NCBI GenBank assembly: GCA_027083135.1
Contig: JALWQH010000044.1
Span: 1 to 43,163, forward strand
Direction: 5' to 3'
Origin: Desulfurococcales archaeon
Lineage (GTDB): Archaea > Thermoproteota > Thermoprotei_A > Sulfolobales > WAQK01
DNA: 43,163 bases
Shown piece by piece: positions 15,148 to 22,704 of this stretch. The notes below the pieces were generated by a model. That model was given only the letters and a program-made list of their open reading frames with translations. It made no database searches and was not told the DNA's origin. The translations under genes were made by a program, and so were the position numbers. Each line of letters opens with the position of its first letter. Position 1 is the stretch's first letter.

Positions 15148-16606
15148 TTCTTATTTCCCCCGTACCTGGTTTTAGCTTTGCCTCCATACCTACTGGGGAA
15201 ACAATTCGAGGCCTCTCTAATATATAGAATCTCACGGTCTTCGAGGGTGGTTCCTCTATTTTGCCTGGCCCTACGTCCACCCATTTCCCATTTACGAGGA
15301 ATTTTCTGCCTAGGAGGCCTTTCTGGGCGAGCATCCTCAGGATCCTCGAGTAGCTGCTCCACTCCTCAGCGCTCAGAGCCCCCTTCTTGGACTCCAGCCA
15401 CCTCTTAAAATCATCGTAGCCGAATTCCCGCAGACCAGTCTCCTCGAGAAACCTGCCCACCAAGCCTAGGCTAGAGGGGTTCCAGGCCTCTTTACCCTCA
15501 GGTTTTAGTTGTTTTGCGCGGCTGAGGGTGTAGGATACTGGGTCTCGGGTGTAGCCGCAGTTCAGGCATAGGCCTAGCTCCTTCATCTTCCTGCAGCTGG
15601 GCATCCTGTAATCCTTCCTGTAGATGTATTCGACCTGGTAGCGGGTTATGCTTTCCCTATAGTCCTTAGCGAAGCGTTTAAACAGGCTTATGGCTGCTTC
15701 AGGCGGGTATCCTAGGCGCTTAAGGTAGACCACCAGCCATACCCTCTGCATGTGGTCTGGGTCCCCAGAGTCCCTCAGAGTCTTCAATATGTTCCTTATG
15801 CAGGGGGGAGCCGCCTCGCTGTCCACGAGCTCTATGGGGTCCTGAGGTAACATTAGCTTCGTGGGCTTGGCATGCGTCCTGGGCCTAAGCCTCCTGGCCT
15901 CTATTTTGGGGAGAACCAGTCTGTAGACCACCACGCTCCTGGGATCCAGGGGTTTTAGGAGGCTCCACTCGAACTCCTCTGCCCTTATCCTGGGCTCAAT
16001 TATCCTTGCTAGGCGGGGCTTCTCACCCTCCTTTAGGTTGTAGGTGTAGGGTGGGCGTGAGAGCTGCCTATAATTCTCCACCATGCTGGGATCAACCAGG
16101 GGCTTATCCCTGCACTTCATGGATAGGTACCTGTAGGGCTGGATCAATGCCCGCCATATTGCCGAGTAGCCCTCATAGTCCGTGGGCTTGGATAGGGGCA
16201 CCACGATCCTGGCGCCCTTACGCCCTGTATGGTAGACCACTGGATCCACACCGTAGCCCCGCCTAATGCTCCCAGCAAACTCCAAGCCCCTCTCCACAGC
16301 CCTCTCAGGCTCCTCCTCGCAGTCGAAGTCGTATTGGATGGTGTCGTAGAGCAGGCAGTCCTCGGAGAGCTCGCTGAACAGGCATTCAGGCCTAATGAAA
16401 CCCACCCCCAGCAGCAGGGTATAATCCCTGGCCCTCTGCAAGTCTTTCTCCAATAGGAGTCTGAAACCCTCAACCGTGTACTGCCCTCTATGCTTAAACC
16501 CCGAGCCCCTAGGCGGGCCGCGGCACCAGAAAACCTCCCTAGCCTCAGCCACACCCAGAGGCCCCTCAAACCACTTAAGCAGAAAATCCCTAGCCCAAGG
16601 CTTCAA
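15107..16606 (-). CDS. Archaeo-eukaryotic primase fused to a PriL-like Fe-S-type domain
   Basis: 499 residues from TTG 16606, with ggaggtgg seven bases upstream. The catalytic AEP domain shows YDFD (Asp 93 and 95), YHTGRKGARIVVPL (about 125-138, the sxH-like motif) and VDPSMVENYRQLSRPPYT (about 171-187). Residues 267-350 read PPCIRNILKTL...HMQRVWLVVYLKRLGY...YRMPSCRKMKELGLCLNC, with Cys 269, 338, 347 and 350. That is the spacing style of the primase large-subunit C-terminal iron-sulfur domain. About 150 further residues look winged-helix-like. It should prime, and perhaps extend, DNA for the element. Only the small-subunit core and the PriL-type domain are read from sequence; polymerase activity is inference. 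Confidence 0.85.
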   Translation of the reverse strand: MKPWARDFLLKWFEGPLGVAEAREVFWCRGPPRGSGFKHRGQYTVEGFRLLLEKDLQRARDYTLLLGVGFIRPECLFSELSEDCLLYDTIQYDFDCEEEPERAVERGLEFAGSIRRGYGVDPVVYHTGRKGARIVVPLSKPTDYEGYSAIWRALIQPYRYLSMKCRDKPLVDPSMVENYRQLSRPPYTYNLKEGEKPRLARIIEPRIRAEEFEWSLLKPLDPRSVVVYRLVLPKIEARRLRPRTHAKPTKLMLPQDPIELVDSEAAPPCIRNILKTLRDSGDPDHMQRVWLVVYLKRLGYPPEAAISLFKRFAKDYRESITRYQVEYIYRKDYRMPSCRKMKELGLCLNCGYTRDPVSYTLSRAKQLKPEGKEAWNPSSLGLVGRFLEETGLREFGYDDFKRWLESKKGALSAEEWSSYSRILRMLAQKGLLGRKFLVNGKWVDVGPGKIEEPPSKTVRFYILERPRIVSPVGMEAKLKPGTGEIRSGDKHCVLQGKEG

Positions 16607-16625
16607 AGCCCAGCCACCTCCAGAA

Positions 16626-16760
16626 ACTTTCGACTAGGGAAGTTGGGTAGATGGAGGTAAATGGAAGTGACATACCCTTTTTTCGCGGAAACACGTTTTC
16701 AATTTTCAGCATAGCAACAAACGTCAACCTCCATCTACCTCCATCTACCTCGCCGAAAGT
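16626..16760. repeat. Nested inverted repeat between helicase and primase genes
   Basis: Arms 16646-16665 and 16730-16749 match as an inverted repeat at 19 of 20 positions (core tagatggaggtaaatgga). Outer arms actttcg (16626-16632) and cgaaagt (16754-16760) also pair. The 64-base centre holds ttttttcgcggaaa, which resembles the GTTTTyyCGC motif repeated at 22237-22580. The second arm is itself two tandem copies of ccatctacct. Its place between replication genes suggests an origin, a replication-protein site or a regulatory structure for primase expression; which one is not decided. Confidence 0.6.
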
Positions 16761-16774
16761 ATTCTTGGCTGGCA

Positions 16775-18679
16775 TCATAGTAGCTGCCTCCGCGGCTCGC
16801 CTAACCCTACGAAGAATGTGTAGCCTTTCTCCCGCCTGGTCTTTACTCCGTATCTGGCTAGGGATGCCTTGAGCTCTTTCGTGAACTGGGTGGGGTCTGG
16901 TATCTTCTCTGTGATGCTTGGCTTCTCTTCCTCCTCTTCTTCAGCCTCTTCCCCAAGCTCCTGTTTCGCCTTCTTCTCCGCGTATTCGATTACTAGGTTG
17001 TAGAGGTCTGCCGACTTGATTTTGAGGTCTTTGTCCATCTTCAGCCTGCCCTTTTCTACCAGCTCCATGACGAGCGCGTATGATGGGTTAGAGTAGCGTT
17101 CAAGTGCATCCTCTACATCCATTATTCCCGTGTATGAGTAGGAGCCGCGGTGGTAGGCTAAGCGTAGGGCGTAGAGGCTGCAGATGATCAGGGCTTCTAT
17201 GTCCTGCTCTGCAAGTAGGCTGTCAAGCCTGAACTCCTTTTCCTCAAACGTGTTTTTGAACTCTATTACCTTGAATCTTTTGAGTAGGGCTTTCCTAGCT
17301 TCTCCCTCTTCCTTGATCTTGGGCGGGTCGTTTGAACCTATGTAGAGCTTGTAGGCTGGGTAGTAGTCGAAGGGGTTTCCGTAGAGCCTGCGGCCCGTCA
17401 CTATGTCTCCGCCAGCTATGCTGCGTATTATGCTCCAATCGCTTACCCTGTCTCTTCTGCCCACGTCTGCGGCTATAACGGCCAGCTTGTTGTAGAGTTT
17501 GCCTAGGGTGCGCCACAATGTCTCCTCGTTTGCGCTTCCCAGGTAGCGTAGCCTGGTGGCAGCATAGTTCTCTCTTCCCAGCACGAGGTCTCCGAGGAGC
17601 TTCAGGAGGAAGGTGGATTTACCGCTGTTGGGCGGGCCTAGTAGGGCGAAGATGTCTTTGAAGACTATTGCTCCGAATACCCTGTAGCCTGGGAGCATTG
17701 CGCGTCCAATCATTTCGAGGAGGAAGGCTATGCGGGACTCGAGGAGCTCGGGGGTTATGTCCTCGAACCATGCCCAGGATTCTAGGAGCTTGTATGCTTT
17801 CGGGGATAAGGCTTGCAGCAGGGCTACTATCTGCCTGAATGTTGTGGGCGGAGTATCTATCTCAAGGTATGTCTCTAATCCTTCTCTAAGCTCCTTAACT
17901 AGCCCTGTGTTAAGCTGGTGGGGGATCTTGTGAAACACGTATAGGTTTTTGTCGAAGCCTGTGAGGGCGTCTAGGGGGCTGCCTGTCTCGAGGAACTTCT
18001 CCCAGTTAAACACCCCGTTCTCAAATGCTATTAGGGGTGTATGGGTTGGTTCAAGGATCCTTGAGGCGAGGAGCTCTATCTTATTGTTGAGGATCTCGTC
18101 TACCACGGTCTTAGTTGTTCTCAGGGCCTGCATGTTCTCGAGGTAGCCTCGGATAAGTGTTTTGACGCGGTCTCTGCACTCCCTCCACACTCCTTCTTCG
18201 TAGCAGTGTATGCCTAGGCTTGACAGGCTTCCCCCCATCTTGAGCTTAAGGAAACCCACGTCATGGTCTTCTATCAGCCTCTTCGCGATCTCCATTGCTA
18301 GGAGCTCCTTGTCCGTGGCTTCTCTGGGCACGACTTTTATCCGCCCGTAGAGCATGATCTCGGCTTCCCTCTTCATCAGGAAGTACTCCCAGTTAGCCGC
18401 GTAGAACTCTATGATCTTCCTCACATTGTCGTCAAGCTCATACATGCTGATTTCACGGGGATCAGTGAAGCTCCCATAGCCGTAGAGAACAACATCGGTT
18501 CCTTCGCCTCTGCCCCACACCCAGAAGCCTGTTTTCCTCCCCATGCGTTTCAGGAAGACCACGTAGTCCCCTACACGTATCTTCATCTCCCGCCTCGTGA
18601 TCGCCTCAACCTCGGCCGAAACATCAATGATGCTGGGCCTAGCCACTTCCACGGCTCCCACCCCTTTGACGGGAAGCAT
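16775..18679 (-). CDS. SF3/D5-like replicative helicase
   Basis: 634 residues. A D5_N-like region (about 215-345: IAFENGVFNWEKFL...GFDKNLYVFHKIPHQ) precedes the ATPase. Walker A is GPPNSGKST (about 348-356), Walker B falls in KLAVIAADVG (about 398-407), motif C is KLYIGSNDPP (about 444-453) and an arginine-finger region RKALLKRFKVIEF follows. This order is that of superfamily 3 helicases of the poxvirus D5/P4 alpha type. The N-terminal 200 residues carry no primase motif; the primase is the separate neighbouring gene. A Glu-rich linker and a small C-terminal domain (about 570-634) end the protein. ATG 18679 overlaps the upstream nuclease gene by 41 bases. Confidence 0.88.
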   Translation of the reverse strand: MLPVKGVGAVEVARPSIIDVSAEVEAITRREMKIRVGDYVVFLKRMGRKTGFWVWGRGEGTDVVLYGYGSFTDPREISMYELDDNVRKIIEFYAANWEYFLMKREAEIMLYGRIKVVPREATDKELLAMEIAKRLIEDHDVGFLKLKMGGSLSSLGIHCYEEGVWRECRDRVKTLIRGYLENMQALRTTKTVVDEILNNKIELLASRILEPTHTPLIAFENGVFNWEKFLETGSPLDALTGFDKNLYVFHKIPHQLNTGLVKELREGLETYLEIDTPPTTFRQIVALLQALSPKAYKLLESWAWFEDITPELLESRIAFLLEMIGRAMLPGYRVFGAIVFKDIFALLGPPNSGKSTFLLKLLGDLVLGRENYAATRLRYLGSANEETLWRTLGKLYNKLAVIAADVGRRDRVSDWSIIRSIAGGDIVTGRRLYGNPFDYYPAYKLYIGSNDPPKIKEEGEARKALLKRFKVIEFKNTFEEKEFRLDSLLAEQDIEALIICSLYALRLAYHRGSYSYTGIMDVEDALERYSNPSYALVMELVEKGRLKMDKDLKIKSADLYNLVIEYAEKKAKQELGEEAEEEEEEKPSITEKIPDPTQFTKELKASLARYGVKTRREKGYTFFVGLGEPRRQLL

Positions 18680-19316
18680 AACACCTCAAGGCGTAGGGGC
18701 AGTAGTTGCATAGAATGCTGGGCTCAGGTTTAGGTGGCTTGTCCTCGAGAATTGCTTGGTGGAGCGTCTTGGCTCTCTCCACTAGGAGGCGCCAAAGTTC
18801 AGGGCTCCATTGATGGCGGAATACCTTGACCAGGCCGTCCCTCTTCTTAATATATACTATGTATCCATGCTTGGCTCTCAGCATGTATAGGTAGGCGTTT
18901 AGCTGTAGGCGGTGGCTCTGATAAGGGCTGTCAGGTATCTTGGAAGCAGTCTTCAACTCCACTACAATGTTGTCTTCAGGGTGGTATAGGTCTGCGTGGC
19001 CTGCGAGCTTGAAGCCCCCGAGGTCAGCGTAGGCCTCCACCTCGCTCAGCCAGCCCTGCCCAGCCAAGTAGTCCTGCAACGCTTCATGAACACCATTACC
19101 GATGGCGTAGACTATGAAGCGTGGATGAGCCTCTGATAAGCCATACTTGCGCTCATACCAGGCCTTCCGCAGGCACCCCGTGGCCTCGCTCACATGGATA
19201 ATATTGGGCCTATACTGCCTAGCCCTGCTTCTAGCCATCTCGTAGAACCATCTATACACTACGCTGGTCGTCAGCTCGGCCACGTCTATCACCTCAAACC
19301 CTGTAGGAAGGGGCAT
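18639..19316 (-). CDS. Cas4-like RecB-family nuclease with a four-cysteine cluster
   Basis: 225 residues from ATG 19316; an in-frame ATG at 19361 would overlap the upstream gene more. The PD-(D/E)XK core reads AGHADLYH...IVVELKTASKIP with H...QLNAYLYML as the QxxxY motif. One Cys lies before the core (EATGCLRKAWYE) and three after it (LCNYCPYALRC), as in Cas4/AddB-type iron-sulfur nucleases. No Cas1 or CRISPR array is nearby, so this is a replication or recombination nuclease of the element rather than part of a CRISPR system (inference). Such proteins are frequent in archaeal viruses and plasmids. Confidence 0.87.
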   Translation of the reverse strand: MPLPTGFEVIDVAELTTSVVYRWFYEMARSRARQYRPNIIHVSEATGCLRKAWYERKYGLSEAHPRFIVYAIGNGVHEALQDYLAGQGWLSEVEAYADLGGFKLAGHADLYHPEDNIVVELKTASKIPDSPYQSHRLQLNAYLYMLRAKHGYIVYIKKRDGLVKVFRHQWSPELWRLLVERAKTLHQAILEDKPPKPEPSILCNYCPYALRCYASRQRGGSRGSG

Positions 19317-19684
19317 CCCTCGGTGCCGTAGAGGCCGCAGACCCCCGAGTCTGAGAAGCATGAGGATAAGCAGGGATGCTCCTCGAGGAATTCGTGAAGC
19401 TCTTGGGGTACAAGATATAGGTGAGGCCTCGAGTTCCGCCAGGGTACTAGTAGGCCCAGCCTAGCTAAGTGATGTAACGCTAGGCCCACCTCAGTGTAGG
19501 CGTTCCTGCCCTCGAGGCCCAGGCTCCTCACAACTCTACGCGCACTTAGAGACGAGGCTCCAGGATGAAGCTTAAGGTATGTGAGAACCAGGCCTAAGCC
19601 GCGTCTAAGCCTGATCCTATAAGCCTGCGAAGTGGATTTAGAGGGTGAAAAAATAATTTGGGTTTGGGGGGTCTGTGTCGCCAC
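19289..19684 (-). CDS. Winged-helix DNA-binding protein with Cys-rich tail
   Basis: 131 residues from GTG 19684, behind ggggtgaagaccc. Residues about 25-85 (RGLGLVLTYLKLHPGASSLSARRVVRSLGL....YTEVGLALHHLARLGLLVPW) have the helix pattern and the beta-wing of a winged helix-turn-helix. The tail CLSSCFSDSGVCGLYGTEGCPF has four cysteines that could bind a metal. It lies in the early part of the minus-strand operon and may act in replication or regulation. No closer family was recognised. Confidence 0.62.
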   Translation of the reverse strand: MATQTPQTQIIFSPSKSTSQAYRIRLRRGLGLVLTYLKLHPGASSLSARRVVRSLGLEGRNAYTEVGLALHHLARLGLLVPWRNSRPHLYLVPQELHEFLEEHPCLSSCFSDSGVCGLYGTEGCPFLQGLR

Positions 19685-19690
19685 GGGTCT

Positions 19691-20023
19691 TCACCCCCTG
19701 GCCTCAGCCTTCTGGGGCTGGGGGGTGGGGACCTTCTCAGCCTTTTCATCATACTTGAAGACATCGTAGGCTCCGCTGAAGGGCCACATGCCGCTGCTGA
19801 TTTCCTTAAGGGCTTGGAGTATGTTGTATTCCAGCCAGCCCAGCATTTCCTCCATGAACCGCTTGTTTACTGCGTGCTCGGCTGTCTGCCCCACAGCCTG
19901 CTCCAGGGCTAACACTGTTTGAAGAGCCCCCACCAGCTCAGCCCTAGTCACCAGAGCCGCAACCTCCTCCACCTCCAACTGATTCCCCTGCACCCCCAGC
20001 CATAGGTAGAGGCTACTCACCAC
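19691..20023 (-). CDS. Helical protein of unknown function
   Basis: 110 residues from GTG 20023, which directly follows the TGA of the upstream small gene. The sequence is almost wholly helical and Glu/Ala/Leu-rich (LEVEEVAALVTRAELVGALQTVLALEQAVGQTAEHAVNKRFMEEMLGWLEYNILQALKEI), ending in a Pro/Lys tail. No family was recognised. Tight packing with its neighbours (0 and 6 base gaps) supports it as a real gene of the element's minus-strand operon. Confidence 0.55.
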   Translation of the reverse strand: MVSSLYLWLGVQGNQLEVEEVAALVTRAELVGALQTVLALEQAVGQTAEHAVNKRFMEEMLGWLEYNILQALKEISSGMWPFSGAYDVFKYDEKAEKVPTPQPQKAEARG

Positions 20024-20170
20024 TCACCACCCCTCCTTCTCCCCAACCTCAGCCAGCAGGCCATCAATACTCTCAATGAGTTCCCTCAGCTCCTGCAGCT
20101 CTCTTTCAAGCCTGGCAACCCTTGCCTCAAGGCTCCCCAAGGTTATCGTCCTTGATATCGTCTGAGCCAT
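20024..20170 (-). CDS. 48-residue coiled-coil protein
   Basis: It starts at ATG 20170. Residues 13-41 (SLEARVARLERELQELRELIESIDGLLAE) form a clear heptad coiled coil. The same frame is open to 20638, but that upstream part lies antisense to the AbrB-type gene and across its promoter, so the short form is the real gene. It is the first gene of the minus-strand replication operon. Function unknown; an oligomerising adaptor or small regulator is possible. Confidence 0.55.
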   Translation of the reverse strand: MAQTISRTITLGSLEARVARLERELQELRELIESIDGLLAEVGEKEGW

Positions 20171-20195
20171 TTTTCTACACCTCTTTTCTGTGGTA

Positions 20196-20260
20196 GATAT
20201 TTGTGTCTGCCCCATATAAAGTTTGTGCCAGAAATCTGTGCCAGAAACTAGAGTTTTTAA
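20196..20260. promoter_or_regulatory. Divergent promoter with two 13-bp direct repeats
   Basis: tgtgccagaaa occurs at 20224-20234 and again at 20237-20247, a 13-base period, with a weaker relative (tttgtgtctgcc) at about 20198-20209. catataaag (20213-20221) is a TATA box read on the minus strand and gtttttaa (20252-20259) one on the plus strand. The repeats lie between the two boxes, where a bound regulator could control both directions. The adjacent AbrB-type protein is the obvious candidate. Confidence 0.55.
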
Positions 20261-20293
20261 TCTGTTTCTCCTATTATCTACAGGGAGATGAGG

Positions 20294-20461
20294 ATGGCTA
20301 AGCAGGTTAGCCTCCAGACCAAACAGGCAGGCACCAGCATTTACTTCGTTACTGTGCCCAAGGGATATGTCGAAGCGCTTGGTTGGAAGAAGGGAGACAG
20401 GCTTACTGTCGAGGTCATTGACTACAAAGGCACTAAGGCCATTATCTACTATAAGCCCTAG
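20294..20461 (+). CDS. AbrB/SpoVT-family swapped-hairpin DNA-binding protein
   Basis: 55 residues from ATG 20294, behind gggagatgagg; ATG 20288 is an in-frame alternative. AKQVSLQTKQAGTSIYFVTVPKGYVEALGWKKGDRLTVEVIDYKG has the beta-strand, P-K-(x)-helix and G-W-KKGD turn pattern of archaeal AbrB/SpoVT swapped-hairpin domains. It probably acts as a dimeric regulator of the element. It is transcribed away from the replication operon, with direct repeats in the shared promoter. Too short for an ordinary gene finder but strongly patterned. Confidence 0.8.
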   Translation: MAKQVSLQTKQAGTSIYFVTVPKGYVEALGWKKGDRLTVEVIDYKGTKAIIYYKP

Positions 20462-20702
20462 GCTATGCATCGGCTTCAACCTCGCTTGAACTAGTACTCG
20501 TATAACCACGATAACGTCTCTTCCTATGAGGAAATTCAGCCTCCTACCTAGGTAGACAGCGGCTCTGCCTCCTATCCTGGTAACTTTTCGTGGGCCAACC
20601 TCAATTGTCTCATTAATTATGCGTATTTGGGACTTCACTTGACTCTACCTAGGATGTACTTAATAGCATGTGTGGTTAAAGTAAACCACTAAGTGGACAA
20701 CC

Positions 20703-21458
20703 ATGATGAATGGTAGACCACGCCTAATGGACAACTACCTTGATTACTATGAAGCAATACTAAAGGCCATGGAGGAGTTAGGAGGGCGAGTATCCAGTAA
20801 AAACCAGCTTTTCGAATATGTAAGGGATAAATATAGACTAAAATCAAGAAAGACCTTCTACAAACGCTTATCCGAGCTCATTGAGCAGGGCCTCATTACT
20901 TGTAAACAAGAACCTTCATCAGCAAAGCACAGTGGTTTAGAGTGCCAGCTCGAATACAAATACCAGGCACTCAAAATTCTCGAGGAATCCAGGAAAGCCT
21001 TTCCTGGAATGATGGATATCATTGAGGAAGAAATAGAAAAACACAGTATACAAGTCTCGCCAGACTTTGTGGCAATGACCTTTGTAACCTTTCTCAGCTA
21101 TCTCGTAATGCATCATGTAGGGATGCTATATGTAGCTAGTGAAGCCAAAATTGATAGAATCCTTAGGTATTTAATGGCCAAACGTATCGAAGAGGAAGTA
21201 AGAAAATTCATAGGGTTCTTACCTGAGCCTCAGGGAAGCCCTGAGAAATGGGGAACTGAGCTAAAAAGAATGGCCGACTTTGTAAGAGGAGTATATAAAA
21301 TATGGGCAAAGTCTTGTTCATGTGGTAAGAAAATAGAAAAAATTGTGAAGAGAATGCCCCTCGACTTCTATGCAGAATGTTGGAAGCAAGGTAAAGGTAA
21401 GATAGAATTTAAAACGCAAATGTATGGGATTCAAGCACTATGTCAGAGAATGGAATAA
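20703..21458 (+). CDS. Element protein with N-terminal winged helix, unknown function
   Basis: 251 residues. Residues 10-70 (NYLDYYEAILKAMEELGGRVSSKNQLFEYVRDKYRLKSRKTFYKRLSELIEQGLI) look like a winged helix-turn-helix. The middle is helical with a hydrophobic stretch (VAMTFVTFLSYLVMHHVGMLYVAS). A Cys pair, CSCGKK, and more cysteines lie near the end. Base composition is visibly richer in A/T and lysine codons than the surrounding genes, which suggests a separate history. No family was recognised. A candidate element regulator or maintenance protein. Confidence 0.65.
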   Translation: MMNGRPRLMDNYLDYYEAILKAMEELGGRVSSKNQLFEYVRDKYRLKSRKTFYKRLSELIEQGLITCKQEPSSAKHSGLECQLEYKYQALKILEESRKAFPGMMDIIEEEIEKHSIQVSPDFVAMTFVTFLSYLVMHHVGMLYVASEAKIDRILRYLMAKRIEEEVRKFIGFLPEPQGSPEKWGTELKRMADFVRGVYKIWAKSCSCGKKIEKIVKRMPLDFYAECWKQGKGKIEFKTQMYGIQALCQRME

Positions 21459-21497
21459 GGTTGAAAGAGATAGCGAGAGATAGCGTAGGGATTAGTC

Positions 21498-21641
21498 TTA
21501 TGCTGAGGCTGCGAGCTTCCATGTTTTCTTGTAGGCATCATAGGCTTGGCGTTTCAGTTCTTTCAGTCTCAGAGACCTGAGGGCCTCAAGGTATTCTTTG
21601 AGTGCGTTATATAACTCTGGGCTTATAGAGGACTGTAATCT
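21498..21641 (-). pseudogene. Short helical coding fragment without a usual start codon
   Basis: On the minus strand 47 codons ending in TAA (21498-21500) read ISPELYNALKEYLEALRSLR followed by LKELKRQAYDAYKKTWKLAA, an amphipathic helical peptide with coding-like composition. The frame is closed upstream by TGA, and no ATG, GTG or TTG lies inside the conserved-looking part; an ATA is available at position 6. It may be a truncated gene or a very small gene with an unusual start. Confidence 0.35.
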
Positions 21642-21951
21642 TCAAGAATATTTTCGCTTATGTGGATCCCTATCCCCGTGGTCAGAACGTATATGGTAAC
21701 CCATGTTCTTTGTGGGGGGTTTCTGTCCGTACGGGGTGGATAGCTCGGTATTATATGCTGTGTATTTGTTCTTTCGTTCTTTGGCTTTCTTCCAGGGGCT
21801 GGTTTGCCTTCTTCCCCCGGCTACATGTAGTGTACCTGGGCCCTTCATGTTTTCTTCCAGGGGCTTCTCTTTTCTGGTGGGAGGATGGGGTAACATTATA
21901 CATACGTGGTTATTCTTTCTTCTATTCTTCTGGGTTTGGGTAGGAGTGTTT
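21642..21951. other. Noncoding element segment with a 15-bp direct repeat
   Basis: No convincing gene. tttcttccaggggct occurs exactly at 21786-21800 and 21851-21865, 65 bases apart. The whole stretch is pyrimidine-rich on the plus strand, like 22190-22700. Together they flank the small gene 21952-22188 and may belong to one origin or regulatory region. Confidence 0.45.
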
Positions 21952-22188
21952 ATGAGGAGCTGGGTAGAAGTGATGTGTAGGTGTGGGGAGCCGCTAATGG
22001 CTGATAGGCTCATGACGCTTAAGGAGTGGAGGAGGTATAGGGATATGGCGGGGATACTGATAGACCTGGTGGTCGAGGCAGGCAACGGCGACGAGGCCTG
22101 GAGCATCTACCATGCCTGGCGCGACGGCAAGCTCACCTACAGGCAAGCCCTAGCCAGGCTCAAGAAGCTGGCACGAGAAGCAAAATGA
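21952..22188 (+). CDS. Small helical protein of unknown function
   Basis: 78 residues from ATG 21952; ATG 21997, behind ggggagccgcta, gives 63 residues and may be the true start. The longer form carries CRC before MADRLMTLKEWRRYRDMAGILIDLVVEAG. The second half (DEAWSIYHAWRDGKLTYRQALARLKKLAREAK) is a clean helical pair. The reading frame further upstream is low-complexity and probably not coding. No family recognised. Confidence 0.5.
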   Translation: MRSWVEVMCRCGEPLMADRLMTLKEWRRYRDMAGILIDLVVEAGNGDEAWSIYHAWRDGKLTYRQALARLKKLAREAK

Positions 22189-22704
22189 CCCAGCTCCCCT
22201 CCACTTGTTTTCCATGCTCCTTATATAGTGAGGCATGGTTTTTTCCGCGGCATAATTACTGCAGATGCCTGGTTTTCCGCGGCGGGCCTTGTAGGCATAC
22301 CTGTGAACACGAGCATGTTACTATGTGTGTTTTCCTTTTTCCGTTTTCCAATTCTCTCTTTCCCGAAGTTGCTTATCAGGAGCATAGGTTTTCCCAGACA
22401 TGCACCCTCGGGGAGGCTTGTTTTCCCGCAGCACTGGGATGGAGTAGGGGTGTCTACTAGGCCTACATGTTACTATTGTTTTCCCGTTTCCCTTTTCCCA
22501 ACCAGGATTTTTCTCGCGGCCTCATACCTGTGCCTGCCTGTTTTCTCGCCCAGCCATGCTGAGAACCCATTGTTTTTTCGCAGGACCCCTCTATTCCAGG
22601 TATGCTGGGCTAGCCACATGTTACACCTTTTTCTCTCTTCTCGTTTCTCGCCCTTCCCCGACTCCTCTACTTGCCTGTAGGCCTATGCTCCGCGGCTAGT
22701 CTGT
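22189..22704. repeat. Repeat-rich noncoding region, candidate replication origin
   Basis: The sequence is pyrimidine-rich on the plus strand. CATGTTAC occurs exactly at 22314, 22466 and 22617 (152 and 151 bases apart), each time followed by a 35-45-base C/T tract. Variants of GGTTTT(y)CCGC or TGTTTTyyCGC start near 22237, 22271, 22387, 22419, 22477, 22539 and 22571, several about 32 bases or twice that apart. Open frames across it are composition artefacts. Iteron-like repeats in the largest noncoding part of a self-replicating element suggest its origin; function is inference. Confidence 0.55.

Noticed and set aside
16590-16778. 62-codon minus-strand frame between helicase and primase
   Set aside because: It is coded mainly by the inverted repeat and the primase leader and has no protein-like pattern.
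18639-19316. CRISPR-Cas involvement of the Cas4-like nuclease
   Set aside because: No Cas1, Cas2 or repeat-spacer array is present anywhere in the window, and the gene sits in a replication operon.
20171-20638. Upstream extension of the minus-strand coiled-coil gene to 204 residues
   Set aside because: It runs antisense through the AbrB-type gene and both promoters. The protein-like part begins at ATG 20170.
21642-22106. Minus-strand 154-codon open frame in the element
   Set aside because: Composition is Ser/Thr/His/Pro-rich without helices or domains. It lies antisense to the better gene at 21952-22188.
22228-22680. 150-codon plus-strand open frame in the element repeat region
   Set aside because: The translation is Phe/Pro/Ser/Leu-rich and follows from the pyrimidine-rich repeats. 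No domain pattern, and other frames look equally open.
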